Shown piece after piece: positions 46,303-58,881 of a stretch of DNA of 64,000 bases. A program made the position numbers and the translations under genes. Positions within the stretch are counted from its first letter, which is position 1, and each line of letters opens with the position of its first letter. The stretch covers positions 1 to 64,000 of the forward strand of contig JAZDSV010000024.1 in the NCBI GenBank assembly GCA_036784855.1, written 5' to 3'. This DNA is from Aphelidium insulamus (taxonomy: Eukaryota; Aphelidiomycota; Aphelidea; Aphelidiaceae). Under the pieces are notes generated by a model. It was not told the origin of the DNA. It made no database searches and worked only from the letters and a program-made list of their open reading frames with translations.

Positions 46303-49300
46303 TTAGACGTTGTCGTCCTCACTGTTGTCTGACGCAACCGAGACACGCTTCGGGTTGTGCTTCACGTCAACCATGACGGCATTCTGCATCACGGGCTGAT
46401 AGGTAATAGCTGCTTTGCCGGACGTGAAACTACTGCGTCGGGTCGCACCACCGCGCATCTTGACCACAAGCATGGCCAAAACAACAACCAGGCCAAAGAC
46501 GGCACCAATCAACTCGACTGTCTTGACAATGGACGCGGTGTCCACCTCGTCATCATCATCATTCTCATTCTCGCCATTGTCATCATCGTCGCTCTCATTC
46601 TCGCCATTGTCATCATCATCGTCATTGCCTTCCTCGGCCATCTGCTCCTCCGCTACCTGCACAGCCGCACCATCGTTGAATGATCGGCGACTCAGGTCGA
46701 CTGATTGAGGAGTGGGACTGGCATCCACGTTGGCATCAGTGCTTGCACCGCCGTCATCATCAGCGGTCATGGTTGGGTCAACAGAGCCATCATCAGGCGT
46801 CACTGTCGGGTCGATAGAGCCATCGTTAACCGATGATGTCGCGGATGTGTCATCGCTACCGTCATCCACTGACGACGTTGGCGCAGTGGTGGCAAGCGTC
46901 GCCGAAGACGCCTTCGTGGAGGTTAACTTTGTAGAAGTGGTGCGTTTTGATGATGATGATGACGTGGACGCTACCTTTGTGGAACTTGCCTTCACACTGG
47001 AGGCCTTCGTGGAGGTCGGTTTAACAGTGGTTGTGACCTTCTTGGTGCTCGTAGTTGTCTTCACGGAGCCGGTGGGTTTGACGGAACTAGACGATTTGCG
47101 AGTAGTTGTAGCCTTGACCGAGGTGCTCGTAGTTGTCTTCACGGAGCCGGTGGGTTTGACGGAACTAGACGATTTGCGAGTAGTTGTAGCCTTGACCGAG
47201 CTGGAGACCTTGGTGCTGGTCGCTTTTGCAGTTGTTTTAGCGCTACTTGCTGGTTTGGTGCTAGTTGCAACTTTGGTTGGGCTGGCCGGTTTGGCAGTGC
47301 TTGATGCTGGCTTCGCCGTGCTTATCGGCTTCACCGAACTAATTGGCTTTACCGTGCTTGAGGGCTTCACAGTGCTTGAGGGCTTCACCGTACTTGTGGG
47401 CTTCACCGTGCTGGTTGGCTTTGCAGAGCTCGCAGGCTTTACTGTGCTGCTGGCTGGCTTCACAGAGCTTGTCGGTCTGATTGAGCTGGTTGGCTTCCTG
47501 GAGCTGGTCGGCTGAACCGAGCTTGAATAGTCCACCAAACTGCTTGGGGGAGGCATGATAGACATTGGAACATCCGTCGGCGGTAGATCTGTCGATGTTG
47601 GTTCTGGGCTAGGCTCAGTTGATGATGCCTCCACACTGAACTCGAGCGAAGACGTTGCCAAAAAGGTCTCGCTGGAGAAAGCCGTCGGTTCCACCAGGCT
47701 GAAACTGGTTGCTGTCACAATATCTGAAGAAATTGCCGGCGCAGCAGAACTGGCGGCAATGCTGCTACTGGAAGACGCTGTTGATGACGCAACACCAACG
47801 CTGAAATCCAGCTTCCACATATCGTCCATATAGTTTCCAGAGCCAGTCAATCCGCCAAAGAGAACGACCGATTTTTGAAATGCAAGGGCGGCACCAGAGT
47901 AAAGGTTGCGGCCCTGCGGATAGGAATCTGACGAGGTCACACCCAGTGAACCATATGAGTTGGCCTCATTTGAGCCCACAATCCACGACCATTGATTAAT
48001 GCTGTAATCAAAGAACCACATCTCGTTCAAGTTGGCATTGTAGGTCGCAGAGTTGATTCCGTAGCCACGACCACCATACAAGCTCAAGTAAGTGGTGCCG
48101 TACAGCTTGGAAAATATCGCAGTTGCACGGGCGCCAGGGGTGTGCGATGCGCTAAATACGCCACTCGATCCATACGTGGGCAAGTGGTTATTGGAGGTGC
48201 TGCCAGAGATCCACGTCCAGTACCCAGTTGAAAAGTCATAGCTCCATAGATCGTTCATATAACCAGTGCCAGTGCCGATCAGACCGCCAAACATGTACAT
48301 GACAGCTGTCGAGGGATCAATCCAGGTAGTGTGCATGTTGCGCCCTCCAGGGAAGCTGGAGCTACTGGCCACGCCTTTCGTGCCAAATACGCTGCTTACG
48401 GTCAATGAGTTGGCGCTACCGGCAAACCAGGTCCACGCATTTGTGTCCAAATTGAATTTCCACATGTCGTTCATGTCACCTAACAGCTGTCAAAAACTAG
48501 CAAATCAAAATAGCATTACGTACCGGTGGTCCCACTAAAATCAGCACCAAAGCCGCTCATTATAACAAGAATGTTGAGCGTTGGATGAGCAATCATGGCA
48601 GCATTACGGCGAGTGGACGGAAAAATACTGCTACTTTCCGCATTGATTGTTGGTGTCGTGCTCGTGCCACCACCCAGCCATGCCCAGTAGCCGCTGGTCG
48701 GGTTGTAGCGCCACATGTCATTATATCGGGCTAGAGGATGTTTAAGCCAACGGCATAAAGTTGTTACACTCTGGTACTCACCTCCTGTGACACCACCAAA
48801 CATGTAGAGATAATTATCACGAGGGTTGATGAGGCACGCCATGCGTCCTAGAGTGCCCGGGAAAGTACTATTGCTTTCAACACCTCGGGTTCCCGTAACT
48901 GCAACATTCGTGGGATTTTCGGGCAGCATCGTCCACTCGCTAGTGGCCAGATTGTAGCGCCAGAAGTCTTTTTGGTAGCCAACTAGGAGAGTTTAACCTA
49001 CATTGATTTGTGCGACATATTTGCTTACAGGTTGCAGTGGAGTAGCCTTGTCCACCATACACGTAAATCAGATAGTTGGTGTCCGAGACAGTGATGGCCA
49101 CACAGGGCATCACCCGTCCACCAGGATAGATGGCAGTGGATGGCACGCCATAAGTTCCCTTGACGCTGACTGAATTGGCAGCCGAAGTTCCCGCAATCCA
49201 AGTAGCCGAAACGTTCACAGACACGAATGTTCCAACGAGAGTGGGCGACGGAGAGCTCAGTACAGTGCTTGTACTTGTGGCAACTTCGGCGGCGGAAGTC

Positions 49301-51705
49301 GTCGGCGCCTCAATGCTAGAAGTTGGAACGACGATACTCGAGACACTAGCACTGCTAGAAGTTGCAACGACCGAGGAACTAGTAGCACTGCTAGAATCAC
49401 TTGAAGACGCAAAAGCTGACGAACTGGCGCCAGTGGACGAGGCCGCGGTAGAGGCCGCGCTGCTTGACACAACAGAAGAGCTAGGAATCGCCGACGAGGA
49501 CAACAGCGTGCTCGATGGTGCCGCAGCCGAGGAACTCACGATGCTGCTTGAAGCCAACAACGTCGAAGAAGACGCCGCTGACAATGTCGAGACGTCAATA
49601 GAGGACGTTATCACAACTGTTGATGAAGATGAATCAACTGCGGAGGAAGTCTCCAGGGACGACGTTGAAGACTCACCCGTACTACTTGAAGGTGTTGGAA
49701 CGATCGACGACGAAACGTCAGTAGACGTGGCCACAACGGATGATGATTGCGCTACCGATGAAGAAATGACGGAAGATGTAGCCATCAGAGACGACGACAG
49801 AACCGCCGATGACGACATGGCTGAAGGTGTTGCCATATCGGACGACGACTGTGCCGCGGATGAAGAGAAGGCTGAAGCAATATCGGACGACGACTGTGCC
49901 GCGGATGAAGAGATGGCTGAATATGTCTCCACTACGGACGAGGACTCTGCCGCCGATGACGACGCAGCAAACGAAGACGTAGCAGAGTCAGATGATGTTG
50001 ATGGAAGAGGAAGGTCCGAAGACGAAGTGGCTACCAAAATGTCCGACGACGATGGGATTCCTGCAACGGATGTGCTCAAGGCCACGTCCCAAGATGAAGC
50101 AGATGCGGATTCAGATGACGATGCCACTGCTGACGACGATGTAGCCGTGGACGGTGTCGCAAAGTCCAGCTTCCACATATCATCCATGTAATTCGCTGTC
50201 CCCGTCAATCCACCGAAAATGATTGTACTCTTCTGGAAAGCTAGACTGGCACATCCGTAAAGATTGCGGCCTTGAGGGAACGGTCCAGACGATGTGACAC
50301 CCTTTGTTCCATATGAGTTGGCCTCATTCGAGCCAACAATCCACGCCCATTGATTTATGCTGTAATCGAATACCCAGATTTCGTTCAGGTTGGCGTTATA
50401 TGTGGCAGAGTTGATTCCAAAGCCACGACCACCATACAAACTCAAGTAGCTGGTGCCGTACAGCTTGGCGAATATTGCGGAGGCTCGAGAACCCGGCGTG
50501 TACGTGCCATCAAACACACCACTGGAACCGTACACCGGGACACGGTTGCTCGCCGTTCCTCCCGAGATCCACGTCCAATACCCAGACGAAAGATCGTAGC
50601 TCCACATATCATTAAAGTAGGCTATAATATGTGTTTTAAAATATGGCCGCAGAATATATTCAAATATGCATACCTGTGCCCGTGCCAGTCAGACCACCAA
50701 ACATGTACATTGCATATGTTGTTGGGTGAATCCACGTGGTGTGCATGTTGCGGCCGCCAGGAAAGTTGGATGCGGTCGCAACGCCCTTGGTGTCGAATAC
50801 GCTGCTCACCGTCAAAGAGTTCACGCTGCCCGCGAACCAAGTCCACGAATTGGTGTCCAGATTGAATTTCCACATATCATTCATATCACCTAGTTATTAT
50901 GGTTTATAACACTCGTTGAGCACAAAATATTTGTATACCAGTGTTGGTTCCGCCCAAATCAGCGCCAAAGCCGCTCATCATAATCAGGATGTTAAGTGTT
51001 GGGTGGGCGACCATGGCCGCATTTCTGCGAGTGGAGGGAAAGATTGTGCTGCTCTCCGTGTTGATTGTAGGTGTAGTGCCCGTACCGCCGCCCAACCAAG
51101 CCCAGTAGCCGCTGGTCGGGTTGTAACGCCACATATCATTGTAGCGGGCTGCAAGCATTAGGATTTTGTTGCCTTTTATCATCTTGGAAGTTGTAACTTA
51201 CGGCCAGATACACCGCCAAACATGTACAGATAATTGTCATGTGGGTTGATCAGACAAGCACTGCGGCCAAAGGCACCGGGGAACGTGGTGCTACTTTCCA
51301 CACCACGTGTTCCCGTCACCGCAGTAGTTGTCGGGTTCTCGGCCAGCATGGTCCACTCGCTGGAGGCCAGGTTGTAGCTCCAAAAGTCCTTTTGGTAGCC
51401 AACTATATGTGTAGTCAGTGACTGTGACATCAGTACCCATTGCTCTACTTACGCGTGGCTGAGGAGTAACCCTGACCGCCGTACATATAGACTTTGTAGT
51501 TGGTGTCCGAGACAGTGATGGCCACGCACGGCATCACACGCCCACCCGGGTAGATGGTCGTTGATGGCACGCCGACTGTTCCCTTCACGCTCGGAGTGTT
51601 TGCCGATGAAGTGCCCGCAATCCACGTGGATGTCACATTGATGGACTGCGCGTTTGTGCCGCCACTCAGTGCTGCAAGCAGCACCAGAATTGCGGTAGAG
51701 TACAT
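46303..51705 (-). CDS. KelD: two-propeller Kelch/mucin membrane protein
   Basis: ATG at 51705 begins a signal peptide (MYSTAILVLLAALSGGTNAQ). Approximate exons: 51705-51454, 51402-51203, 51150-50941, 50889-50675, 50622-49032, 48983-48782, 48732-48525 and 48480-46303, about 1,680 residues. Order: propeller 1, Ser-rich linker, propeller 2 (with the same fused blade exon as KelE), Lys/Ser/Thr stalk with duplicated 78-bp unit, acidic Asp/Asn/Glu region, transmembrane helix (LIGAVFGLVVVLAMLVV), KMRGGATRR, tail ending SEDDNV. The part from the end of the Ser linker through propeller 2 is nearly identical, introns included, to the corresponding part of KelE, pointing to recent duplication or gene conversion. 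Probably a cell-surface protein as for the other members. Confidence 0.85.
47045..47200 (-). repeat. Perfect 78-bp duplication in the KelD stalk
   Basis: GTGCTCGTAGTTGTCTTCAC begins at 47045 and at 47123 and the 78-bp units look identical throughout. They encode 26-residue Ser/Thr/Lys units including RKSSSSVKPTGSVKTTTST. Confidence 0.93.
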
Positions 51706-52197
51706 GTTCAAACAAGGTTGGTACAAGCACTGAGTGCTCGCGCAAGCTTCTGTACCGACTTGAACGTGCTGACTCGGCGCGCTCTGATTCGCTGGTCGTG
51801 TTTGTCGGCGTCAGCCAAACCTTATGCCAAACCTTATCCATTCTTTGTGGCCTGTCCGTGTCAAACCTTATCCTCTTAAGCGTACAACAGGAACTACCAG
51901 TTGGCATCACTTAACGCCTCAGCAACGTAGTTCATGTTGTTCAAGTGATGCCAACTGGTGTGTTGCCTTTTATATATATGTGTCTTATGTGCCATACCTT
52001 GACGTATGTACTCAACTCTGCTATAGAGGTCTTCACTCTAACCAACACGGTAGAAGAACGCCATATGATGCATTCAAACTGTGGTCACCACTACCATACC
52101 AATTTCCACAATTTGAATGCATACGTAGAGCCTGGATGAAGATGCATTAACACATTTAAATTTAATTATTTAATTTGACGTAGAGCCGATGTATCTC
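51706..52197. other. Intergenic region between KelD start and KelC stop
   Basis: KelD upstream region. It contains several AAACCTTATCC-like direct repeats (about 51820-51872) and a 17-bp inverted repeat listed separately. No gene. Confidence 0.55.
51896..51959. repeat. 17-bp inverted repeat upstream of KelD
   Basis: ACCAGTTGGCATCACTT at 51896-51912 is the exact reverse complement of AAGTGATGCCAACTGGT at 51943-51959; the spacer is 30 bases. It lies about 200 bp upstream of the KelD start codon and could be a regulatory palindrome or a small mobile-element relic. Confidence 0.9.
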
Positions 52198-55100
52198 TCA
52201 AACGCGATCGTCTCCGTAATCACTGAATGTCAGGACCGTGGGCACAGCCGGAGCGTACGGTGGATCACTGCCAAGGTGCATTGAAGTTTCCGTAGGCACC
52301 TGCACATAATCACTACTGCCACCAGCGCCTTCCATCAGTATGGTGTCGGGCTGCAATTGCACAGAACCATTGGCCCCCACGACGTAGTTCATCGATGCCG
52401 CGTACTTGTCCACTGAACCCTTTCCATTTGCCTTTGAGAGGCGCACGCAGCGCTGGCGCAACTTTATCGCAATCACTCCGATGATGATCACAACAGCAAC
52501 CAGTGCAGCAATTATGCCCGGCTGGGCAAACACGGTGCCAATGTTGTCGAGACCTGTGAGTGCTGCGGCATCACCGCTGCCTGGACTGGCACTTCCATCC
52601 GGCGTTGGGCTGGCGAGTGATGAGTCACTCGAGCTAGCTGCTGTAATCACCGTCAACTTGGTGCTGGTGCCGGCAACTATAGCCGTGTTGATTGGAGCGG
52701 TCGTGATTGTTGTGGACCGTGTTGCTGATGAAGAGCTCGTGGTTCCCTTTGTCGAAGTGCTGGCCAGTGTGCTAGCCAGAGTGCTCGACTTTGAGGAGCT
52801 GCCTGTCGTGACAGTAGACATCGCAGCAGACGTCACCGACGAAGTAACCGGCTTGGAGCTACTAGCGGAAGAGCTGCTGCTACCAGGCAAACTGCTAGAC
52901 GCGGTAGACGTGCTGCGAATCGATGAGATGGTGCCACTTGACACAGGAGAAACTACTGGACTCGAACTGGTCGACGACGCGATCACAGACGTTGTTGTCG
53001 CTGTTGATGATGGCCGAGTAGATGACGTGGATGCCGCTGCAGAAGCTGTGCTGACCAGAACGGACGATGACGATGACGATGCTACTACCGACGCCACCGA
53101 CGATGTTGCAGATGCAGACGGTGAAGACGAGGCGACAGCAGATGTACTTGTGGCTGCCAGAGCCGAGGATGTCGACGACGAAGCGCTGTTAAAATTGGAT
53201 GAGACGCCAGTTGAAGTTGCTTGTGTGGCTGTCGACGATGCCGCTGCCGAGCTTGAACTGGACGTCAAAGTTGCCGACTGTGACACTGTTGACGATGCCA
53301 ACACACTTGAAGAAGTCGACGCTATTGCAGAGGAAGTGACGGACGAACTTGTGACCGCGGCGCTTGAAGAAGCCGACGAAGAAACCACTGAACTTAAAGT
53401 TGCCGACGACGATGGCAAGGGAGTCGTTGACGCAGCAGTTGATGTCGTCAAAACAACAGTTGATGTCATAAGGGACGACGAGGCGACAGACGACGAGTCA
53501 GTTGACGACGCAATCGGTGAAGACGTCAATGCAGTTGTTGTTAGTGTTGACGTCGCGGCCACAGTCGATGAAATCACTGACGAGCTTGACGTCGGTGCTG
53601 CTGACGATGATGTCGATGATACCACGCTACTACTTGCTACCGTCGATGAGACTGTCGAAGTAGACGGCACAGCTGATGATGTTGCGGTACTTGTGGCAAT
53701 CGAAGAGTCGGTCGAAGTGGAAATTGCCACATTCGAGCTCGAAGACGTCAGAGGCGCAGTCGAGGAAGCCATGGTGCTAGAACTTGGGTCTTGCGACGAC
53801 GAGCTTGAACTAGGAACTGCTGAGGATGAACTCATGGTACTGCTGGCAACTGCGGAAGAAAGTGATGAACTGGCCGCCGTGGAGCTTGCAGCAACAGAAG
53901 TCGATGTGGCGGATGTTAACGTGCTAAAATCCAACTTCCACATGTCATCCATGTAGTTTGCCGTGCCTGTCAGTCCTCCAAAGTAGACAACAGACGTTTG
54001 GAAGGCCAGCGGTGCGCAAACATACAAATTACGGCCTTGCGGATATGGTCCACTTGATGTGAAACCCATCGTTCCATAAGTATTGGGTTCATTGGATCCC
54101 ACAATCCACGCCCATTGATTAGTGCTATAGTCAAACATCCACATCTCGTTCAGGTTGGCGTTGTAAGTCGCAGAATTAACACCGTAACCGCGACCACCGT
54201 ACAAGCTCAAGTACGTAGTGCCATAGAGCTTGGCGAAAATAGCCGAAGCTCTGGCACCCGGGGTGTATGTGGCATCAAACACGCCACTAGCGCCCTGGGT
54301 GGGAACCTGATTGTTGGCTGTGCCACCCGAAATCCACTTCCAATAGCCGGATGTAAAATCATAGCTCCACATATCGTTGAAGTAGGCTAAATTATAGTAA
54401 GATGTAAGAAAAGTTGAATAACATAGAATCAGTCATTTTAAATTACCTGTGCCCGTGCCAGTCAGACCGCCAAACAGATACATTGCGTAAGTGGTTGGAT
54501 GAATCCACGTGGTGTGCATGTTGCGGCCACCGGGGAAATTGGCGCTGTTGGCAACACCCTTTGTATCAAAAACGCTGCTCACGGTCAGCGAGTTCACGCT
54601 GCCCGCAAACCATGTCCACGCATTGGTGTCCAAATTAAACTTCCACATGTCGTTCATGTCGCCTTACTGATAAAAGGAATGTATAAAATGGATATTCACC
54701 GTACCAGTTGCCCCGCTCAGGTCCGCACCAAAGCCACTCATCATAATCAAAATGTTGAGCGTTGGGTGGGCGACCATTGCTGAGTTACGGCGAGTGGACG
54801 GGAAGATTGTGCTGCTCTCGGTGTTGATTGTCGGTGTTGTGCTTGTGCCGCCGCCCAACCACGCCCAGTATCCACTTGTGGGGTTGTAGCGCCACATATC
54901 ATTGTAGCGGGCTGTAAGACATACTCAGATCTTGTTACTGGCACAGGGCAAATACATACGTCCTGAGACACCGCCAAACATGTAAAGGTAATTGTCACGG
55001 GGGTTGATGAGACAAGCACTGCGGCCAAAGGCGCCGGGGAACGTGGTACTACTCTCAGTACCGCGCGTTCCCGTAGCAGCCGTAGTTGACGGATTTTCAG

Positions 55101-55471
55101 TAAGCATCGTCCACTCGCTGGTGGCAAGATTATAGCGCCAAAAGTCCTTCTGATAGCTCACTGTTGTTGGCAGCGTTAAACGTAGTGTGAAGAAGCAATA
55201 CTTTTTGGTACTTACGCGAGGCACCAGAGTAACCCTGGCCACCGTATAGGTAAACCTTGTAGCTAGTGTCTGCGACAGTTATGGCCAGACACGGCATCAC
55301 GCGTCCACCCATGTAGATGGTTGTCGATGGCACGCCGACTGTCCCCTTTACGCTGGCAGAATTCGCTGATGATGTTCCAGCAATCCACGTCGATGTCACG
55401 TTGATGGACTGTGCATGGACATTGCCACTCAACGCCGTAAGCAGCAGCCAGACCAGCAGCAGCTGCGCCAT
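52198..55471 (-). CDS. KelC: single-propeller Kelch/mucin membrane protein
   Basis: ATG at 55471 starts a signal peptide (MAQLLLVWLLLTALSGNVHA). Exons about 55471-55216, 55160-54960, 54913-54704, 54664-54447 and 54388-52198, roughly 1,025 residues, all introns phase 1. One Kelch propeller (about 400 residues) is followed by the longest Ser-rich stalk in the set (about 400 residues almost entirely Ser, Thr, Ala, Val), the motif GDAAALTG, a transmembrane helix (FAQPGIIAALVAVVIIIGVI), a basic KLRQR and a cytoplasmic tail with SSDYVQVPTETSM and the end DYGDDRV. The tail type is shared with KelA and KelB, not with KelD-F, yet its propeller exons 4-5 are closest to the first propeller of KelF. Surface receptor or adhesin by architecture. 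Confidence 0.86.
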
Positions 55472-55766
55472 ATTTAAGAGCTTTTTGGCGGAGCGGACGC
55501 GATGTTGACGCACTTTGTCTGCTTAACAACGGTATAACCCGCTGATTGATGGAAAAGCGCGGGCGGCGTCATTCTCGGCGGATTGGACGCGTCGAGTTCG
55601 GTCCAAGATGCCGGTCACTATATGACAAAAATGTAGTAACTAGATATGCTCCATATAGGTATAACCGTACTTACAATACCGCACGTACTTCTCATGGCTA
55701 ATTTTTAGTTACTGTTAGCCTGAACTTTAGAGATTTATTTAACGCTGCAACCTGCAAGAAGGCTTG

Positions 55767-58479
55767 TCAAACACGATCATCGCCATAATAATCGTGCGAT
55801 TGCTGCGGGAAAGCACCTGGTTCGCCATACTCTTCCGTCGCTGGTGCTGGCTGCGATGCTGATGACTGCGTAGTCTCATTCCCACTAATCATTAAAGTCT
55901 CCGGTGGTGGTGGTGGTGAACGTTGTTGTTGGGACAATTCGGATTGCGCCACAGACGTTTGAGTGGGCATTTGTGCATATTCGCTATTGTGAGATGCATT
56001 ATTGTTCGCCATTGCATGTTCACCATATGATCCGTCGGGCATGGCCACTTGATGTATCGAGGTCAGCGCATGATCCATGTCACGGCCTGGCTTTCCGCCA
56101 TCGTTTCTACCGCGAGAGACCATGTTGTTAAGACGCGCACGTCGCTGCTGGAGCTTGATTAGCAGGATGCCGGTCAGAATCACAACAGCGACCAGAGCGG
56201 CAATGACTGCCGGCTGGGCAAAAATGTCGGCCACTCCAGATTGATTGTCAGACAGGGCCGCTGTGTCACCCGGTACTGCAAGAGTTGTGCTTGCCTGCAC
56301 TGTTGAACTTGAGCCAGCAGCTGTCACTGTCAATTTGGTGCTGGTGGTTTTAGGTCCAATACTGGACGTTGTTGGGGGTGTCGCAGTGGCAGCATTTATG
56401 CTACTGCTACTGCTGATTCTAGTCGAGGAACCGAGCAGCTGCAATGATGACGATGGTGTCGCTGTCACAGAGGCAGATCTTGATGTCGAGCTTGAGCTGC
56501 TCGATACCGCCAAGCTTGAAGTAGATGTCAGAGTTGAGCTACTCACTTGCACTTGAGACACCGTAGAACTCGAGATGAATGACACGACTACCGAATCGCT
56601 GCTCAACACGGTCTGTGAGCTGATTGAAATCGTTAGCGAGCTCAAATCAGAGCTGCTGCTAGCAGTTGACAGCATCGAACCAATGCTGGATAAACTCGAT
56701 GTGACCATGCCGGTGACAGCTGTTGCTAGCAATTAATTATTCCTGTGCAGTCATCGTGATGAAGAAATACCTGCTGAAGTTGTCTCAGACGTCACAGTGC
56801 TGGAATCCGCAGAGGTTGACGCAACAGATGATGTAACAGGAGTTGACGCAATAGACGTAGCTGTTGCGATGGAAGAAACCAAACTCGAAGACGACGATGA
56901 TGTGCTAACAGGTGGTGCCACCGAGAAATCCACTTTCCACATGTCTCCCATATAGTTGGTGGTAGAGCCAGCAAACCCGCCAAAAATTACCAGTGACTGA
57001 TTAAACGCCATGCTACTACTTGCATACAGATTGCGACCCTGGGGATAAGGGCCAACCGACGTTACTCCCTTTGTACCATAAGTATTAGCCTCATTTGAAC
57101 CCACAATCCACGCCCATTGATTAATGCTATAATCAAAGAACCACATTTCGTTGAGATAAGCGTTGTATGCGGCGGAATTGATTCCATAGCCACGACCACC
57201 ATACAAACTTATGTAGGTAGTACCATACACTTTGGAAAATATCGCTGAAGCTCTGGCTCCCGGTGTGTACGTGACATCAAACACTCCGCTTGATCCATAG
57301 ACAGGCGACTGGTTGTTGGCGGTACCACCCGATATCCACGTCCACAACCCAGCGGCGTAATCATAGCTCCACATATCATTATAGTATGCTGCAAATGATA
57401 TAAGGATCGTAGACAATCAACTATGAAAACTTACGAGGGCCCGTGCCACCCAGCCCGCCAAACAGATACATCACAACCGTGGTCGGGTTCATCCACGTGG
57501 AGTGCATGTTACGACCGCCAGGAAAGTTGGAGGCGGTTGCAGCGCCCTTCGTGTCAAAGACTGTTGGAACGGAAAGTGCACTGACACTGCCGGCGAACCA
57601 TGTCCACGAATTGGTGTCCAGATTGAACCGCCACATGTCATTCATATCGCCTGCCCAGATAAGCAAAAGATAATTTGCAAATACCAAAGCACCCATTCGC
57701 ACCTGCGTTGCCGTTTAAATCTGAACCAGATCCACCCATTATTATCAAAATATTCAACGTCGGGTGAGCGACCATGGCAGTGTTGCGGCGGGCAGAGGGA
57801 AAGATTGTGCCGCTCTCCGTGTTGATGCTAGGAGTTGCACTTGTTCCACCACCCAACCATGCCCAGTAGCCGCTGGTTGGATTATAGCGCCACATGTCGT
57901 TAAAGCGAGCTATGTGGATGTTTAAATTACCAGGATTTTGGACACATCCATAAGCTACTCACATCCAGTGACACCGCCAAACATGTACAGATAGTTGTCG
58001 CGTGGATTAATCAGGCACGCCATGCGTCCAAGCGTTCCGGGGAAACTAGTAGCGCTCTCAAAGCCACGCGTTCCCAGGGACGCAGTGTTGACCGAGTTCT
58101 GCGTCAACATTGTCCACTCCATGGTGGCGACATTCAACACCCAAAAGTCGCGAAGATAGTTTACTGCGTCACAATTATTACCACTTGGCGCATTGAAAAC
58201 ATACAACTTACGTGTGGCAGTGGCGTATCCTTGACCGCCATACATATAAAGCTTGTAGTTGGAGTCCTGGTTCGTCATGGCTATGCACGGCATGACACGC
58301 GCGCCCGGATAGATGGTGGTGGATGGGACGCCTGTGGTGCCCAGAACACTGACGGAGTTGGCGGTGGAGGTGCCCGATATCCACGTAGACGTCACATTGA
58401 CTGCTTGCGGTAAAACAACATTGAGCAGGCACGCGAAAGCTATGAGGCGCAAAGCTGCTGCAGCAAAACGGTACTTCAT
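55767..58479 (-). CDS. KelB: single-propeller Kelch/mucin membrane protein
   Basis: ATG 58479 with signal peptide (MKYRFAAAALRLIAFACLLN). Exons about 58479-58211, 58166-57962, 57911-57704, 57652-57438, 57389-56771 and 56729-55767, roughly 825 residues. Propeller blades differ from KelC-F in characteristic places (NYLRDFWVLNVAT, SYDYAAGLWTW, TNYMGDMWKVDF) but match KelA. The Ser/Thr stalk is split by an extra intron, also as in KelA. Then GDTAALSD, a transmembrane helix (FAQPAVIAALVAVVILTGIL), basic KLQQRRAR, and a tail with SEYAQMPTQTS and the end YGDDRV. The tail is Gln/Pro-rich. KelA and KelB form a subfamily by propeller sequence and exon structure. Confidence 0.86.
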
Positions 58480-58881
58480 TTGTGTCTGTTACTTTTAACA
58501 CGTTGCTGTTCTGGGACTAGCCGCTGTTTCGTCAGTCGCCAAGTTTGTGATTGGTTGCCATAGGTCGTGCAGCTATAAACACTGCCCGGCTTTCCATTAC
58601 AAGAACAATTCTGCAGCTCCTACATTTCCATTACAAGAACAATTCTGCAGCTCTTACATTCAAGCAAAGTTCCCTTCTATCTTGACTTATCGTTTCAATT
58701 GCACTATTACACTCTGATTATTGCAAAACATAATAGAGGCCTTTAATTGAGAAAGCAAGCCGGCTTTACTTGCGTAAATCAAACTTACAGCACCGCCATG
58801 ATCATGGCGAGGAGAATGTTTGAGTGTATGTCTGAATATGGCTCGGCGAAATCAGCCATGACAGCGTCGTGGTTGTGCTGA
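58480..58881. other. Intergenic region between KelB start and KelA stop
   Basis: KelB upstream region. Contains a two-copy 34-bp tandem repeat (58591-58658). Overlapping short ORFs here are not supported as genes. Confidence 0.5.
58591..58658. repeat. 34-bp tandem repeat, two copies
   Basis: TTTCCATTACAAGAACAATT begins at 58591 and again at 58625; the units differ at one visible base. Located about 110-180 bp upstream of the KelB start codon. Confidence 0.9.

Noticed and set aside
52406-53956. 516-codon plus-strand ORF opposite KelC
   Set aside because: It mirrors the Ser/Thr-rich stalk; the antisense of TCN/ACN codons gives Glu/Asp/Val-rich sequence without stops. It shows no domain and ends where the propeller begins.
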